Source of the DNA: an uncultured Rhodocyclaceae bacterium
GTDB taxonomy: Bacteria > Pseudomonadota > Gammaproteobacteria > Burkholderiales > Rhodocyclaceae
Direction of reading: 5' to 3'
DNA length: 64,000 nt
Assembly (NCBI GenBank): GCA_907163225.1
Contig: OU015322.1
Location: 1,054,001 to 1,118,000, forward strand
Part shown: positions 24,292 through 33,434 of the stretch, in pieces
Layout: every line of letters begins with the position of its first letter
Position numbering within the stretch: the first letter of the stretch is position 1
Position numbers and translations under genes: made by a program
Notes under the pieces: generated by a model
What the model was told of the DNA's origin: nothing
Database searches by the model: none
What the model saw: only the letters and a program-made list of their open reading frames with translations

Positions 24292-25215
24292 TCAGCCCGC
24301 CAACGTGGCAAGACCTAGCAAAAACAGCAACAACATCCACAACACAGTAGCTCGCCAAACAAGACCGACGGCACTCTGCATGAAATCAATATCGGCGGGA
24401 TCACCCAGGCCCAATTCTGCCCGATCCGCCACTTCGACACCATCAACTACGGGCCGCCCCAGCTGCACGCCCAAGGCACCGGCACCGGCAGCCAGAACAA
24501 TCCCGAGGTCTCGATCGGGCCATTGGGCCGGCTGGGTTCGCCAGCAATAGACCGCGTCTTCAAAATCACCAACGATGGCGAAGGCCGCCGCGGTTGCACG
24601 TGATGGCAACCAATCGATAATACCGAAAACAAGCCGTGAGAATGTAGAAAAATCAGTCTGCCGAACCGCACTTTCCGCATTCCAGCGCGCGCGCACAATG
24701 GCCGAAAGTCGATACAGCAAAGCGCCGCAAGGGCCGGGTAGCAGGACGAACCAAAGCACGACGGCAAAGACATGGCGATGCGAAGCCGCCAGCGCACCTT
24801 CGATGGAAAGCCGGGCGATATCTTCAGAACTCAGGCCGTAGGTTGAAATGCCTTGCCATTCGCCGAGCAGCTGGCGCGCCCGCTCCAGATCGCCCATGCG
24901 CAAGGCGAGTTGAATTTCGGTGTAATGATGGCTGAACTGGCGGAAGCCCATGGTCAGGTACAGCACGCCCACGTTGAGCAACCAGCCAAAAAGCGGGTTC
25001 AGGGAATAGAGCAGGCCGTAGGCAATGGCGACGGCCAGTACAGGAAGCAGGACGGCGATGCACCAGGCCAGTACGCCGTGCCGATAGGCCCCAGCATTGA
25101 AGCGGGACTCGATCATATCCGCCCACGCACCCAGTGGTTCGGCGACGATGCGACGGTAATCCAGTGGTTGCAGTTGCTCGAGGAGGAAAACTGCGATGAG
25201 CGAAAGAAGACTCAT
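24292..25215 (-). CDS. CobD/CbiB family membrane protein
   Basis: A 307-residue protein with several membrane segments (residues about 1-13, 48-68, 78-95, 148-170 and the C-terminus). Motifs such as GDLERARQLL, FAIVGDFEDAVYCWR and GAGALGVQLG resemble the CobD/CbiB family, which makes adenosylcobinamide phosphate in cobalamin synthesis. Many betaproteobacteria carry such a CobD-like gene away from cob genes, so its role in B12 synthesis is not proven here. It lies between a Nudix gene and a thiolase gene. Confidence 0.8.
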   Translation of the reverse strand: MSLLSLIAVFLLEQLQPLDYRRIVAEPLGAWADMIESRFNAGAYRHGVLAWCIAVLLPVLAVAIAYGLLYSLNPLFGWLLNVGVLYLTMGFRQFSHHYTEIQLALRMGDLERARQLLGEWQGISTYGLSSEDIARLSIEGALAASHRHVFAVVLWFVLLPGPCGALLYRLSAIVRARWNAESAVRQTDFSTFSRLVFGIIDWLPSRATAAAFAIVGDFEDAVYCWRTQPAQWPDRDLGIVLAAGAGALGVQLGRPVVDGVEVADRAELGLGDPADIDFMQSAVGLVWRATVLWMLLLFLLGLATLAG

Positions 25216-25279
25216 GGGGGGCCGATGGTTGCCGTATTCGGCTTATTTTCGTGTATCAAAACGCCACCATACCACAAGC

Positions 25280-25876
25280 TCAAGCGCCTTGGAGCAGCCC
25301 GAGACGCTCAGTCAGCGAACGAATCATGCCGGCCGTGGCGCCCCAGATAAAATATTCGCCGTAGGGCATGGCGAAGTAGTTGCGAAGCGCGCCACGGTAA
25401 TGCATCGAATGGCGTTGATGATTGGCCGGATCAAGCAAAAATGAGAGTGGGACTTCAAACACCTCAGCTACTTCAAAAGGATCTGCCTGCAGTTCGAACG
25501 GCGGCCGTACCAGGGCCACTACCGGGGTAACGCGAAAACCGGTTCCGGTTCGGTATTCGGGCAGGTATCCAATTATTTCAATTCGCTCGCGAAGCAGCCC
25601 GATCTCTTCTTCAGTTTCCCGCAGGGCGGTGTGCGAGGGAGAAATGTCTTCCACTTCAACTCGCCCACCGGGAAAACTGATCTGCCCGGCATGGTCACGC
25701 AGATGTGCGGTACGCTGGGTCAGCAAGACCGTCTGACTGCCATCGCGAAGCACAATGGGAAATAGCACGGCCGCTGGGGTCAGCGGCAGTTCAGCCCCCC
25801 CCTCTTCCTGAACAAAATGCTCCGACTGCGGCTCAGGCAAGAGGCTGGCCCGCAGACGCTCCAGATCAAAGCTCAT
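25280..25876 (-). CDS. CoA pyrophosphatase, Nudix family
   Basis: A 198-residue Nudix hydrolase. The Nudix box is GRVEVEDISPSHTALRETEE followed by EIGL, and the preceding HLRDHAGQISFPGG is the CoA-pyrophosphatase (NudL/YeaB) signature. It cleaves CoA or its derivatives into 3',5'-ADP and phosphopantetheine. The start overlaps the stop of the upstream gene (ATGA). The operon continues into cobD-like and thiolase genes. Confidence 0.9.
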   Translation of the reverse strand: MSFDLERLRASLLPEPQSEHFVQEEGGAELPLTPAAVLFPIVLRDGSQTVLLTQRTAHLRDHAGQISFPGGRVEVEDISPSHTALRETEEEIGLLRERIEIIGYLPEYRTGTGFRVTPVVALVRPPFELQADPFEVAEVFEVPLSFLLDPANHQRHSMHYRGALRNYFAMPYGEYFIWGATAGMIRSLTERLGLLQGA

Positions 25877-26130
25877 GCTGCGGCTGAGTCTTCCTCGATT
25901 TCGGCGTTGACCGCAGCCAGCGCGTCCTGGAGCGTTTCTTCGGGCAAGTCATTGATGGTTGTAGCCACCAGATCGGCCGATTCGATCGCGCCGACAGGGA
26001 GGCGCTTGCTATCCATATTCGCAATCAGCACAGCTGAAGCACCCGCCACGCGCAACAGCGCCTGACGCTCGCCCATCAACATTTCCAACTCTTCACGCAA
26101 CAGCGCAATTTCTTGATCTTTTTGTGGCAT
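25873..26130 (-). CDS. Small conserved protein with N-terminal coiled coil
   Basis: An 85-residue acidic protein. Residues 5-30 (DQEIALLREELEMLMGERQA) look like a coiled coil, followed by VAGASAVLIANMDSKRLP and an acidic tail. I do not recognise a named family. The gene is 9 bp after the retropepsin-like gene and overlaps the Nudix start by 4 bp, which supports that it is real. Confidence 0.7.
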   Translation of the reverse strand: MPQKDQEIALLREELEMLMGERQALLRVAGASAVLIANMDSKRLPVGAIESADLVATTINDLPEETLQDALAAVNAEIEEDSAAA

Positions 26131-26139
26131 CTCTCTCTC

Positions 26140-26817
26140 CTAGAATCTTTTTTTCAATGTCATGGTACTGCCATCACGTTGCATTTCCATGCGGTTCAGA
26201 AAACTCATGCCGAGCAGCGCAATAGGCATTTCATTCTGGTGTATCAGCGCATCAATATTGTGCAGCGTTACGTCGCCGATCCGCACGGTATCTACTTGCA
26301 CCTTGCTGACCACGACCTGGCCATTGGCCGTATTGCTCAGAGCCTTCTGTCCGCGGTTGAAATCGAGACCGATCCGCCGGGCGTCGGTCGCCCCCAGCGA
26401 AATCATCGTCGCCCCGGTATCAACCAGGAAACGTACCGACGTTCCATTGATCGTGCCCGTCGTATAAAAATGTCCCTGCACATCGGCAGTCATCGTGATT
26501 TTGCCTGAGCCGTCGCCGCTGCCTGCACCAACGGCATGTTGCCCGACACGCAAGGGGCGCTTCTTGCCACCAATTTCAATGGTCACCAGCTCGCCTTGAA
26601 TGGCCAGCACCTTGACGCCATCGAGCGCCTGTCCGATCGGCACCGCCTGCGGCTCGCCGCCATTGATCATCAACATGGCCTTACTGCCCATGACACCCGC
26701 CAACCCGACATCCTGCGCCAAAACTGTCAGCGGGACGAAAAGCAACAACGCTCCCAGCCAAGTACAATGACGGTTCAATTTCCTGGATAACTTTAACGCC
26801 ATGCAACCGGTCGCCAT
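26140..26817 (-). CDS. Retropepsin-like aspartic protease (TIGR02281 type)
   Basis: About 225 residues with an N-terminal signal or anchor (LGALLLFVPLTVLAQ). A small beta domain follows, then a retropepsin-like domain with the active-site motif FLVDTGATMISL and the later LLGMSFLNRMEM flap region. The family is periplasmic and single-domain, presumably dimeric. I chose the ATG at 26817 because GGGGAG lies nine bases upstream; the ATG at 26802 is possible. With either start the gene overlaps the beginning of the divergent GATase gene. Confidence 0.83.
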   Translation of the reverse strand: MATGCMALKLSRKLNRHCTWLGALLLFVPLTVLAQDVGLAGVMGSKAMLMINGGEPQAVPIGQALDGVKVLAIQGELVTIEIGGKKRPLRVGQHAVGAGSGDGSGKITMTADVQGHFYTTGTINGTSVRFLVDTGATMISLGATDARRIGLDFNRGQKALSNTANGQVVVSKVQVDTVRIGDVTLHNIDALIHQNEMPIALLGMSFLNRMEMQRDGSTMTLKKRF

Positions 26818-27514
26818 TTTTCGCCACTCCCCCACTGAAGGCCCAGGCTATTTTGCCATATTCCTTGAGCAGCAAGGCATTCCATGGGAATTGATTGCCA
26901 TTGACGAGGGCGCTGCCGTTCCTGCGACAGTAGACGGTTATTCCGGGCTCTGCTTCATGGGCGGGCCAATGAGCGTCAATGACCCACTACCCTGGATAGA
27001 ATCCGTCTGCACCCTGATTCGCGATGCTGTCGCCAAGAATGTGCCGGTCATCGGCCATTGCCTTGGCGGCCAGCTCATGAGCAAGGCGCTTGGCGGGCAA
27101 ATCACCAAAAATCCGGTCAAGGAAATTGGCTGGGGAGAAGCTGCTGGCGAAGACAACGCGGTCGCCCGCAGTTGGCTAGGCGCCTATTCCGGTCAGGCGG
27201 GCACCGTTTTCCAGTGGCATGGCGAGACTTTCAGCACACCACCTGGCGCCACACGGCTATTTGCCAATGACTATTGCGCCAACCAGATGTTCGCGCTTGG
27301 CCCACATCTTGGCATGCAATGCCACGTCGAAATGACACCGGAAATGATCGCGACCTGGTGCGGCCAGTGGGCCGATGAAGCCATTGCGGTGGCCGCTCAC
27401 CCCTGCGTGCAAATGCCCGAGCAAATGCTGGCGGACATTGCCGGAAAACTTCCGGTCATGCGCCAACTATCCGAACAACTTTACTCGGTCTGGATCAAGG
27501 GACTGACACGCTGA
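26801..27514 (+). CDS. Class I glutamine amidotransferase (GMP synthase-like)
   Basis: A 237-residue stand-alone GATase-1 domain. The nucleophile is Cys87 (GHCLGGQL), with His175 and Glu177 (CHVEMT) completing the triad. It has no synthetase domain. Such proteins are often called GMP synthase-like and may hydrolyse gamma-glutamyl compounds, but no partner is adjacent. The gene is divergent from the retropepsin-like gene and their start codons overlap. A strong bidirectional terminator follows. Confidence 0.87.
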   Translation: MQPVAIFRHSPTEGPGYFAIFLEQQGIPWELIAIDEGAAVPATVDGYSGLCFMGGPMSVNDPLPWIESVCTLIRDAVAKNVPVIGHCLGGQLMSKALGGQITKNPVKEIGWGEAAGEDNAVARSWLGAYSGQAGTVFQWHGETFSTPPGATRLFANDYCANQMFALGPHLGMQCHVEMTPEMIATWCGQWADEAIAVAAHPCVQMPEQMLADIAGKLPVMRQLSEQLYSVWIKGLTR

Positions 27515-27525
27515 GACGCGCACTC

Positions 27526-27565
27526 AAATGAAAAACGGGCTGTCTTCACAGCCCGTTTTTCATTT
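27526..27565. terminator. Bidirectional terminator
   Basis: A perfect 17-bp stem AAATGAAAAACGGGCTG / CAGCCCGTTTTTCATTT with a six-base loop. It serves the GATase gene (+) and the yajQ operon (-). Confidence 0.92.
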
Positions 27566-27595
27566 CTATCCGATTTTTCCGGTTGACCGTGGGAA
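27561..27595 (+). repeat. GGTTGACC dispersed motif, copy 10
   Basis: Reads CATTTCTATCCGATTTTTCC then GGTTGACCGTGGGAA. It lies between the bidirectional terminator and the stop codon of the yajQ gene. Confidence 0.88.
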
Positions 27596-27600
27596 GTCGA

Positions 27601-28095
27601 TCAATCCCGGAAATTGCCGTACTTGATCGGAAAATCAGTGACCGACTTGGTGATCAGCGCAATGCACGCCTGCAGGTCATCCCGCTTGGCGCCTGTGATG
27701 CGCACGGTTTCGCCCTGAATCGCAGCCTGCACCTTGAGCTTGCCATCCTTGACCAGCTTGACGATCTTCTTCGCGAGATCGCTGTCTATCCCGTCCTTGA
27801 TCTTCATTTCCTGCTTTACCTTATTGCCGGAAACGCTAACGATCTTCTGGTGATCCAGACGCTTGACGCTCTCCTTCTCCTTCTTTTCCATGGCCGGGAA
27901 AAGCAGGTCCTTGATCTGATCAAGCTGGAAGTCGGAGTCACCCCACATCGTGATGACCTTGTCCTTCTCGTTCAGCTCGACCTTGGCAGTTGTGCCCTTG
28001 AAATCGTAGCGATTGTCGATCTGGCGTGAGGTGACATCGATGGCGTTCTTCAACGCCACCATGTCCGCTTCGGAGGTGAAGTCAAAGCTCGGCAT
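27601..28095 (-). CDS. yajQ: YajQ family nucleotide-binding protein
   Basis: A 164-residue protein starting MPSFDFTSEADMVALKNAID. It has the two-lobed ferredoxin-like pattern, NRYDFKGTTAKVEL, and ends FPIKYGNFRD, all typical of YajQ. Members bind nucleotides or cyclic di-GMP (in Xanthomonas). The ATG at 28095 was preferred over an upstream extension to 28116. It is the last gene of the argDFG-DUF2788-ppnP-yajQ run. Confidence 0.93.
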   Translation of the reverse strand: MPSFDFTSEADMVALKNAIDVTSRQIDNRYDFKGTTAKVELNEKDKVITMWGDSDFQLDQIKDLLFPAMEKKEKESVKRLDHQKIVSVSGNKVKQEMKIKDGIDSDLAKKIVKLVKDGKLKVQAAIQGETVRITGAKRDDLQACIALITKSVTDFPIKYGNFRD

Positions 28096-28100
28096 GGTGA

Positions 28101-28418
28101 TTACCCAAAGTGACAAACGTAGTGATACGACTCGCCATCAGCGACTGAAATCTCGAAGCTGGAATCGCCCGGCACGTTGAATGACTGACCTTCGCCCCAG
28201 GTCGTCCATTGAGTTTCGCCCTTGAGCTTGACGCGGCACGAACCGCCAACGCCTTCCATGATTTCCGGCGCGCCGGTATTGAAAGTCAGACTGGAAGGCA
28301 GGATCACGCCAACCGTCTTCTTCGTGCCATCAGCCAGCACCACGGTGTGGCTGACGCACTTGCCGTCAAAATAAACATTGGCCTTCTTGACCACGGAAAC
28401 ATTGTCGTATTGCGACAT
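28101..28418 (-). CDS. ppnP: Pyrimidine/purine nucleoside phosphorylase
   Basis: A 105-residue cupin-fold protein of the YaiE/DUF1255 family, with [38 protein letters not shown] and [13 protein letters not shown]. PpnP phosphorolyses several nucleosides. It sits 5 bp upstream of yajQ and directly after the DUF2788 gene. Confidence 0.92.
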   Translation of the reverse strand: MSQYDNVSVVKKANVYFDGKCVSHTVVLADGTKKTVGVILPSSLTFNTGAPEIMEGVGGSCRVKLKGETQWTTWGEGQSFNVPGDSSFEISVADGESYHYVCHFG

Positions 28419-28640
28419 TTACATACCCCAGAATTTTTGAATGACCGATTTGGCGATAAATCCGACCATGCCGAAAGCCAGCACGAAGAAAAGCACAAAG
28501 GTACCTGTCTTGCCTGCCTTGGACTTCCAGGCGATTTCGCCAATGATAAACAGCATGAAAAGAATGAAGGCACCGACACCCCAAGTCGAGAAGAAATCTG
28601 CGATCTGTTCTTCGTTGAGTCCGAATACGGTGCCCTCCAT
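28419..28640 (-). CDS. DUF2788 membrane protein
   Basis: A 73-residue protein with two membrane segments (about 22-38 and 45-64) separated by a KSKAGKTGT loop. The N-terminus FGLNEEQIADF and the loop match DUF2788. It directly follows argG and directly precedes ppnP. Function unknown. Confidence 0.85.
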   Translation of the reverse strand: MEGTVFGLNEEQIADFFSTWGVGAFILFMLFIIGEIAWKSKAGKTGTFVLFFVLAFGMVGFIAKSVIQKFWGM

Positions 28641-28643
28641 CGC

Positions 28644-30131
28644 TTAGCCCTTCTTCTTGGCCGCCGGCTTTTTGCCCGGCGCTTTGACGACCTTGGCTAC
28701 AACGGCCTTCGCAGCAACCGGCTTAACCAACTGTTTTGTGGCAGCCTTGACCACTGGCTTGGCTACTGCCTTCTTGGCAACCGGTTTCGCAACCGGTTTG
28801 ACGGCAACTTTAGCTGCCGGCTTAGCAACAGCCTTCGCGACAACCTTGGCAACAGGCTTTGCCACACCAACCTTCTTGGCCGCCGCCCTTTTCACCGGCT
28901 TGGCATCCTTCTTCGCCGCAAGGTTGGCTGCAATGCGCATGCGCAAGGCGTTGAGTTTGATGAATCCGCCCGCATCACGCTGGTCGTAGGCACCGGCATC
29001 GTCCTCGAAGGTTGCAATAGTCGAGTCGAACAGCGAATCGGTCTTGGAATCGCGGCCGACAACAATCACGTTACCCTTGTAGAGTTTGAGGCGAACAGTG
29101 CCGTTGACCGTGCCTTGCGTATGGTCGATCAAGACCTGCAGCGCCTTGCGCTCCGGGCTCCACCAGTAGCCGTTGTACACCAGGCTGGCGTAGCGCGGCA
29201 TGAGGTCGTCCTTGAGGTGGGCGACTTCGCGGTCGAGCGTGACTGACTCTATGGCGCGGTGGGCACGCAGCAGGATCGTTCCGCCCGGGGTTTCATAGCA
29301 GCCGCGCGACTTCATGCCGACGTAACGGTTTTCGACCAGATCCAGACGGCCGATGCCGTGCTTGCCGCCGATTTCATTCAGTGTGCCGAGCACTTCATGG
29401 GCTTTCATCTTCTTGCCGTTGATGGCGACCACATCGCCCTTGGCAAATTCGAGGTCGAGGTACTCGGCCTTGTTCGGCGCCTTTTCCGGCGAAACCGTCC
29501 ACCGCCACATCGACTCCTCGGCTTCCGCTGCGGGATCTTCGAGGTGACGACCTTCGTAGGAAATGTGCAGCAGGTTGGCGTCCATCGAATACGGGGAACC
29601 ACCCTTCTTGTGCTTCATGTCGATCTCGATGCCATGCGTCTCGGCATAGGCCATCAGCTTCTCGCGCGACATCAGATCCCACTCGCGCCACGGGGCGATG
29701 ACCTTGATGCCCGGCTTCAGCGCGTAAGCACCCAGCTCGAAACGCACCTGGTCGTTGCCCTTGCCAGTTGCACCGTGACAGATGGCGTCGGCACCGGTTT
29801 CATTGACGATCTCGATCAGGCGCTTGGCGATCAGCGGACGGGCGATGGACGTACCGAGCAGGTACTCGCCTTCATAAACGGTATTGGCGCGGAACATCGG
29901 GAAGACGAAGTCACGGACAAACTCCTCGCGCACGTCGTCGATGTAAATGTTTTTCGGCTTGATGCCGGCCTTCAGCGCCTTGGCACGTGCCGGCTCAAGC
30001 TCCTCACCCTGACCAAGGTCGGCCGTAAAGGTGACAACTTCGCACTTGTAAACATCCTGCAGCCACTTGAGGATGACCGAGGTATCCAGACCGCCCGAAT
30101 AGGCCAGCACAACCTTCTTGATGTCGCTCAT
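28644..30131 (-). CDS. argG: Argininosuccinate synthase with histone-H1-like C-terminal tail
   Basis: A 495-residue protein. Residues 1-407 are a complete type 1 ArgG, with the ATP pyrophosphatase loop AYSGGLDTS (10-18), the [13 protein letters not shown] block (120-132) and the normal C-terminal [17 protein letters not shown]. It joins citrulline and aspartate in arginine synthesis. Residues 408-495 are an added tail made almost only of Lys, Ala, Val and Pro in AKPVAK-like repeats, as in histone-H1-like or AlgP-like proteins. The start at 30131 follows good conservation; upstream frame to 30362 overlaps argF and is not real. The tail may bind nucleic acid or be a slippage-born extension. Confidence 0.93.
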   Translation of the reverse strand: MSDIKKVVLAYSGGLDTSVILKWLQDVYKCEVVTFTADLGQGEELEPARAKALKAGIKPKNIYIDDVREEFVRDFVFPMFRANTVYEGEYLLGTSIARPLIAKRLIEIVNETGADAICHGATGKGNDQVRFELGAYALKPGIKVIAPWREWDLMSREKLMAYAETHGIEIDMKHKKGGSPYSMDANLLHISYEGRHLEDPAAEAEESMWRWTVSPEKAPNKAEYLDLEFAKGDVVAINGKKMKAHEVLGTLNEIGGKHGIGRLDLVENRYVGMKSRGCYETPGGTILLRAHRAIESVTLDREVAHLKDDLMPRYASLVYNGYWWSPERKALQVLIDHTQGTVNGTVRLKLYKGNVIVVGRDSKTDSLFDSTIATFEDDAGAYDQRDAGGFIKLNALRMRIAANLAAKKDAKPVKRAAAKKVGVAKPVAKVVAKAVAKPAAKVAVKPVAKPVAKKAVAKPVVKAATKQLVKPVAAKAVVAKVVKAPGKKPAAKKKG

Positions 30132-30163
30132 TTCCGTTCCCTTGTTTCGTTTAACCGTGTCAC

Positions 30164-31084
30164 TCAGCCTTGAAGTCGGCCCAGCAGCAAATATTCCATC
30201 AACGCTTTCTGGACGTGTAACCGATTCTCGGCCTCTTCCCAGACCACCGATTGCGGCCCGTCGATTACTTCGGCCGTCACTTCCTCGCCGCGATGCGCCG
30301 GCAGGCAGTGCATAAACAAGGCCTGCGCATCCGCTACGCGCATCATGTCGCCATCGACACACCAGTCGGCAAAAGCCTTGATCCGCTCCTCGTTCTCAGC
30401 CTCGAAGCCCATTGATGTCCACACGTCAGTGGTCACCAGGTCTGCACCACGGCAGGCATCCATAGGATCAGCAAAGACCTTGAACCGAGCGGGATCAATC
30501 TTGCCGACCAGCGCCGTCTGAATCTCGTATCCAGGCGGGGTCGAGACGTGAACTTTGAAATCGAGAACCTCGGCCGCTTGCAACCAGGTGTTGCACATAT
30601 TATTGGCATCACCGACCCAGGCGACGGTTTTGCCCTGAATGCAGCCACGGTGCTCGATATAGGTGTAAATATCCGCGAGAATCTGGCACGGGTGATATTC
30701 GTTGGTCAGTCCATTGATCACCGGCACCCGCGAATTGGCAGCAAAACGCTCGATGATTTCCTGCTCAAAAGTGCGAATCATCACGATGTCGCTCATCCGG
30801 GAAATCACCTGTGCCGCATCCTCGACTGGCTCACCGCGTCCCAGTTGGGAATCACGGGTATTCAAGTAAATTGCCGAACCGCCCAACTGCTGCATGCCCG
30901 CCTCGAAAGACAGGCGCGTCCGCGTGCTGGCCTTTTCGAAAATCATCACCAGCGTGCGGTCAGACAACGGCCAGTACTTCTGATAGGACTTGAACTGGTT
31001 CTTGATCCAGCCGGTACGCGCGAAAACATATTCCAGCTCTTCGCGGGTGAAATCCTTGAACTGCAAAAAATGTTTGATTGCCAT
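30164..31084 (-). CDS. argF: Ornithine carbamoyltransferase
   Basis: A 306-residue enzyme. It has the carbamoyl-phosphate motif STRTRLSFE, the HPCQ motif ([11 protein letters not shown]) and the ornithine-binding [13 protein letters not shown]. It converts ornithine and carbamoyl phosphate to citrulline. It starts 3 bp after argD and is followed by argG, so the three steps from acetylornithine to argininosuccinate are one operon. Confidence 0.97.
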   Translation of the reverse strand: MAIKHFLQFKDFTREELEYVFARTGWIKNQFKSYQKYWPLSDRTLVMIFEKASTRTRLSFEAGMQQLGGSAIYLNTRDSQLGRGEPVEDAAQVISRMSDIVMIRTFEQEIIERFAANSRVPVINGLTNEYHPCQILADIYTYIEHRGCIQGKTVAWVGDANNMCNTWLQAAEVLDFKVHVSTPPGYEIQTALVGKIDPARFKVFADPMDACRGADLVTTDVWTSMGFEAENEERIKAFADWCVDGDMMRVADAQALFMHCLPAHRGEEVTAEVIDGPQSVVWEEAENRLHVQKALMEYLLLGRLQG

Positions 31085-31087
31085 GAT

Positions 31088-32260
31088 TTAGGCCGCCAGA
31101 AAATCCTTGATTAGCGGAATGCTGCGGTCAACCAGCTCTTTTGCCTCATTTTCACTGAAGGTCAGCGGCGGCAACAAGCGGATAACCTTGTCGGCAGTCA
31201 CATTAATCAGCAAACCGGCAGCCAGTGCCTTGCCTACCAACTCACCGCACGGGCGATCCAGTTCGATACCGATCATCAGCCCATGGCCGCGAATTTCCAG
31301 CACACCCTTCACGCCAGCCAGCGACTCCGCATAAAGTTTGCGGATCAGCGCACCGACCTTCTCGGCGTTAGCCATCAGGCCGTCCTCCTCAATCGTAGCG
31401 ATCGTCGTCAAAGCGGCCGTGCACGCCAGCGGATTCCCACCAAAAGTGGAGCCGTGATTCCCCGGCCCGAAAAGCCCAGCCGCCTTGCCGGTAACCATAC
31501 AGGCACCAATAGGCACGCCAGAACCCAAGCCCTTGGCCAGGGTGGCGACATCCGGTTGAATCTCTGCATGCTGATAGCCGAACCACTTGCCGGTCCGCGC
31601 CATGCCACATTGCACCTCATCGCAAATCAGCAGCCAGCCATTTTCATCGCACAACTGACGGACGCCCTTCTGGAAAGCCAGAGAAGCGAGGTGAATGCCG
31701 CCCTCACCCTGAACAATTTCCAGCATGACTGCCACGATATTCTTATTGTGCTCAGCAACCGCCTTGATCGCCTCAAGGTCGTCATAAGGAACCCGCACAA
31801 AGCCAGAAACCAACGGCTCAAAACCAGCCTGGGCCTTGCGGTTACCTGTCGCCGAGAGCGTGGCCATTGTCCGGCCATGAAAAGCCTTTTCCATCACGAT
31901 GATGGTCGGCGTCTCAATTCCCTTTTTGTGGCCGTAAAAACGGGCCAGTTTGATTGCTGCTTCGTTAGCCTCGCAACCGGAGTTGCAAAAAAAGATTTCC
32001 TGCATCCCCGAAAGGGCAGCCAATTTATCGGAAAGCAGATCCTGCCCGGGGATTCCGTAGAGATTGGAGGTATGCAACACACGTCCAGCCTGTGCCGCAA
32101 TTGCAGCTACCAGCTTGGGATGGGCATGACCGAGCGTGGAAACGGCGATCCCGGACAGCGCATCCAGGTATTCCTTACCCTCGGTATCAGTAATCCGGCT
32201 ACCTTGACCATGGCTGAACGCCACCGGCAACCGGGCATAGGTATTCATGACATGCGACAT
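31088..32260 (-). CDS. argD: Acetylornithine aminotransferase
   Basis: A 390-residue class III PLP aminotransferase. The PLP-lysine lies in ATLAKGLGSGVPIGA, with FFCNSGCEANEAAIKLARFY and LICDEVQCGMARTGKW before it. It transfers the amino group to N-acetylglutamate semialdehyde in arginine synthesis and may also act in lysine synthesis. The ATG at 32260 (MSHVMNTYARLP) is preferred over upstream ones. First gene of the arg operon. Confidence 0.95.
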   Translation of the reverse strand: MSHVMNTYARLPVAFSHGQGSRITDTEGKEYLDALSGIAVSTLGHAHPKLVAAIAAQAGRVLHTSNLYGIPGQDLLSDKLAALSGMQEIFFCNSGCEANEAAIKLARFYGHKKGIETPTIIVMEKAFHGRTMATLSATGNRKAQAGFEPLVSGFVRVPYDDLEAIKAVAEHNKNIVAVMLEIVQGEGGIHLASLAFQKGVRQLCDENGWLLICDEVQCGMARTGKWFGYQHAEIQPDVATLAKGLGSGVPIGACMVTGKAAGLFGPGNHGSTFGGNPLACTAALTTIATIEEDGLMANAEKVGALIRKLYAESLAGVKGVLEIRGHGLMIGIELDRPCGELVGKALAAGLLINVTADKVIRLLPPLTFSENEAKELVDRSIPLIKDFLAA

Positions 32261-32509
32261 GAGGCAACCCCAAAAAACGAAAACGGCGACCATTGCCGCC
32301 GGAAAAGTCGCCGCACCCAAGAGCCGAAAAGCCCCGAAAGCGCAGCAGAGGTTCTGATTTTAGGTGAAAAGCAAAGCATTGTATAGAACAGCAAAGCTTG
32401 GCAATTCAGTAGACTCTTGCGTCACAAGCCAGCGCTATGGAAAGGCTTCTGGCTTCTGCTAGAATGCGCCAACGCAAGGTCGTACCGTCCGCAAACGCAG
32501 AGTAGAACA

Positions 32510-32809
32510 ATGACAACTACAGAATCGACCACATTCATCATTGTTGGCCTCACCACACAAGGCAAAAAATTTCGCCCCAGCGACTGGGCGGAGCGACTGT
32601 GTGGTGTCATGTCAGCCTTTGGTGCCGAACGCAAGATGAAATACTCCCCCTACGTAGGCCCCGGCGACTACAACGGCGAAAAAGCCGTCTTCGTTGATGG
32701 CCGCCTCGGCGAAATCGAACCGATGGCCTACCGCTTCATGCTCAACTTTGCTCAAGACAACGACCTTCAAATCATCGACGGCGTTTGCTCCCTCGAAAAC
32801 AAGAAGTAA
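32510..32809 (+). CDS. DUF3579 family protein
   Basis: A 99-residue protein starting MTTTESTTFIIVGLTTQGKK, with FRPSDWAERLCGVMSAFG and YSPYVGPGDYNGEKAVFVDG, the DUF3579 pattern found almost only in betaproteobacteria. The frame extends upstream to 32417 but conservation begins at 32510. Divergent from argD. Function unknown. Confidence 0.88.
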   Translation: MTTTESTTFIIVGLTTQGKKFRPSDWAERLCGVMSAFGAERKMKYSPYVGPGDYNGEKAVFVDGRLGEIEPMAYRFMLNFAQDNDLQIIDGVCSLENKK

Positions 32810-32851
32810 CCAACGAGCAACACCGGAGCAACACCGACAATTCAAGTCAAT

Positions 32852-32880
32852 AAAAAAGGCGCCCAAAGGCGCCATTTTTT
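32852..32880. terminator. Bidirectional terminator between DUF3579 gene and rpsT
   Basis: AAAAAA, stem GGCGCC with loop CAAA, then GGCGCC and a T run. It can serve both convergent genes. Confidence 0.82.
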
Positions 32881-32899
32881 ATTTGAGCATCCAGCTCAA

Positions 32900-33169
32900 T
32901 CAGGCAGCAGCAAGCGCCTTGATCTGAGCCGACAGACGGCTCTTGGTACGGGAAGCCTTGTTCTTGTGAACAATCTTCTTGTCAGCAATGCGGTCAAGCA
33001 CTGCGACGGACTGCTGGAAGACGCCCTGAGCGGCGGCTTTATCGCCAGCTTCGATCGCCTGACGCACACGCTTGATCGCGGTACGCAGGGTCGAACGCAG
33101 GCTGGCGTTATGGGAACGCTGCCCGTCAGCTTGACGGGCGCGCTTGCGGGCTTGTGCGCTATTGGCCAT
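32900..33169 (-). CDS. rpsT: 30S ribosomal protein S20
   Basis: An 89-residue, Lys/Arg/Ala-rich helical protein starting [20 protein letters not shown] and ending [10 protein letters not shown], with the KASRTKSRL block typical of S20. It binds 16S rRNA early in 30S assembly. Monocistronic with its own terminator. Confidence 0.97.
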   Translation of the reverse strand: MANSAQARKRARQADGQRSHNASLRSTLRTAIKRVRQAIEAGDKAAAQGVFQQSVAVLDRIADKKIVHKNKASRTKSRLSAQIKALAAA

Positions 33170-33336
33170 GAAAAAATCCGTAAGAAATTAAGCCAGTCAT
33201 TGTACTAGCTTTCGCGAAAATAGGGAAGCCCCGTATCAGCACACGCAAGACAACCAGTCAAACCCGAATAATGACCTTTCGTCAGACCGTACGGCAGCCA
33301 ATCAAACAGTGAGCTAGCATAACCATGCAACAACAC

Positions 33337-33415
33337 CTTCTGAAGAAGCTTCACAGCCGGTAGGCAATCCCTGGCCCTCTTCTGAAGACTCCATATTCGG
33401 TAGGCGAATTGCTGC
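33337..33415 (+). repeat. Two imperfect direct repeats upstream of pilE
   Basis: CTTCTGAAGA followed about 20 bases later by CGGTAGGC occurs twice (33337-33365 and 33379-33405), about 42 bp apart. CTTCTGAAG is itself a dyad. They end just before the pilE start and may be regulatory sites. Nothing else is seen in the 265-bp gap between rpsT and pilE. Confidence 0.45.
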
Positions 33416-33434
33416 CCCACTCGGAACACATGCA

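Noticed and set aside
31110-31140. GGTTGACCGCAGCA in argD as a motif copy
   Set aside because: The T-rich left half is missing, so only the short core matches; likewise cores at 25900, 29100, 43000 and 55565 were not counted.
33170-33434. Small RNA or tRNA in the gap before pilE
   Set aside because: No cloverleaf, terminator or promoter pair could be supported; only direct repeats were found.
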